Assembly: GCA_016281165.1 (NCBI GenBank)
Contig: JAEEIC010000108.1
Coordinates: forward strand, 1 to 13,446
Direction of reading: 5' to 3'
DNA from: Bacillota bacterium
Lineage (GTDB): Bacteria > Bacillota > Clostridia > Peptostreptococcales > Anaerovoracaceae
Length of the DNA stretch: 13,446 bases
Below, one piece after another: positions 13,249 to 13,446 of this stretch. The position numbers and the translations under genes are program-made. Every line of letters begins with the position of its first letter. Position 1 is the first letter of the stretch. The notes beneath the pieces are model-generated. The model ran no database searches, had not been told where the DNA came from, and saw only the letters and a list, made by a program, of their open reading frames with translations.

Positions 13249-13446
13249 ATGGCAGATCTTAAAAACATCGAGCTCCTTGCCCCCGCGGGGGATATGGAAG
13301 GCATACAGACGGCCGTAAGGTTCGGCGCCGACGCGGTCTACTGCGGAGGGCCCTTCATGCAGCTGCGGGCTTCCAAGGTGGGCTTCAGCGAGGAGTCCCT
13401 CTGGGAGGCGGCCTCGCACGTGCACGCCTTCGGCAAGAAGATATAT
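13249..13446 (+). CDS. Second U32-family protein, 3' end cut off by the window
   Basis: Sixty-six codons are visible and the frame is still open at the window end. The N-terminus, ELLAPAGDMEGIQTAVRFGADAVYCGG, matches the U32 start and aligns with the divergent neighbour (EILAPVGG...AVRSGADAVYFG). The segments after it (QLRASKVGFSEESLWEAASHVHAFGKKIY) also fit. AAGGA (13238-13242) sits six bases before the ATG, which fixes the start. Short clostridial U32 proteins of about 400 residues include the TrhP tRNA-modifying type. Whether this is TrhP-like, UbiU/V-like or something else cannot be decided, because the Cys signature lies beyond the window. Confidence 0.85.
   Translation, partial: MADLKNIELLAPAGDMEGIQTAVRFGADAVYCGGPFMQLRASKVGFSEESLWEAASHVHAFGKKIY

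Noticed and set aside
1..13446. Search for CRISPR arrays, insertion sequences, integrase or phage genes and tRNAs.
   Set aside because: No spaced direct repeats, transposase or integrase motifs, long terminal inverted repeats or tRNA-like cloverleafs were seen.

Overview
The window reads as chromosomal DNA of an anaerobic, high-GC, Gram-positive-type bacterium, most likely a Clostridia-grade Firmicute; this is an inference. The evidence is: G/C-ending codons almost throughout, near-consensus AAGGAGG ribosome binding sites, sigma-A-like promoters, an oxygen-sensitive sulfatase-type maturase, PepT and M42 peptidases, and U32 proteins including the long DUF3656 form. Codon choice is unusual for such GC: arginine is commonly AGG/AGA next to CGC, and isoleucine commonly ATA next to ATC. 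No phage, transposon, CRISPR array, rRNA or tRNA is visible.

Region 1 (1-6418, all + strand): an enolase-superfamily dehydratase that lacks only its extreme 5' end, a two-part GNAT acetyltransferase behind its own promoter, peptidase T (pepT), a half-size ABC exporter, and an M42 aminopeptidase, closed by a strong intrinsic terminator at 6384-6418. From pepT on, the genes are separated by 6 to 36 nt and probably form one transcript. Two clan-MH metallopeptidases flank the exporter, which suggests handling of peptides or amino acid derivatives.

Region 2 (6490-8520, - strand): a two-gene operon of a dienelactone-hydrolase-like alpha/beta hydrolase followed, with an ATGA overlap, by a complete anaerobic sulfatase-maturating enzyme (radical SAM/SPASM). 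No sulfatase is present in the window.

Region 3 (8564-11048, + strand): from a good promoter (TTGACT-17-TATCAT), a NYN-LOTUS putative RNase/RNA-binding protein, RNase HII (rnhB, overlapping by 8 nt), and an unrecognised four-helix membrane protein. A bidirectional terminator ends this unit and the convergent gene.

Region 4 (11047-13446): two divergent U32 genes. The - strand one is a long RlhA-type protein (U32 + DUF3656 + C-terminal half with a second Cys cluster). The + strand one is cut off by the window end. Their shared 105-bp spacer holds overlapping, near-symmetric -10 elements.

Most of the window is ordinary metabolism and RNA modification. The parts most worth a second look are the orphan maturase/hydrolase pair, the NYN-LOTUS/rnhB operon with its charge-segregated linker, and conservative Asp-to-Glu swaps at predicted metal ligands in two different enzymes.
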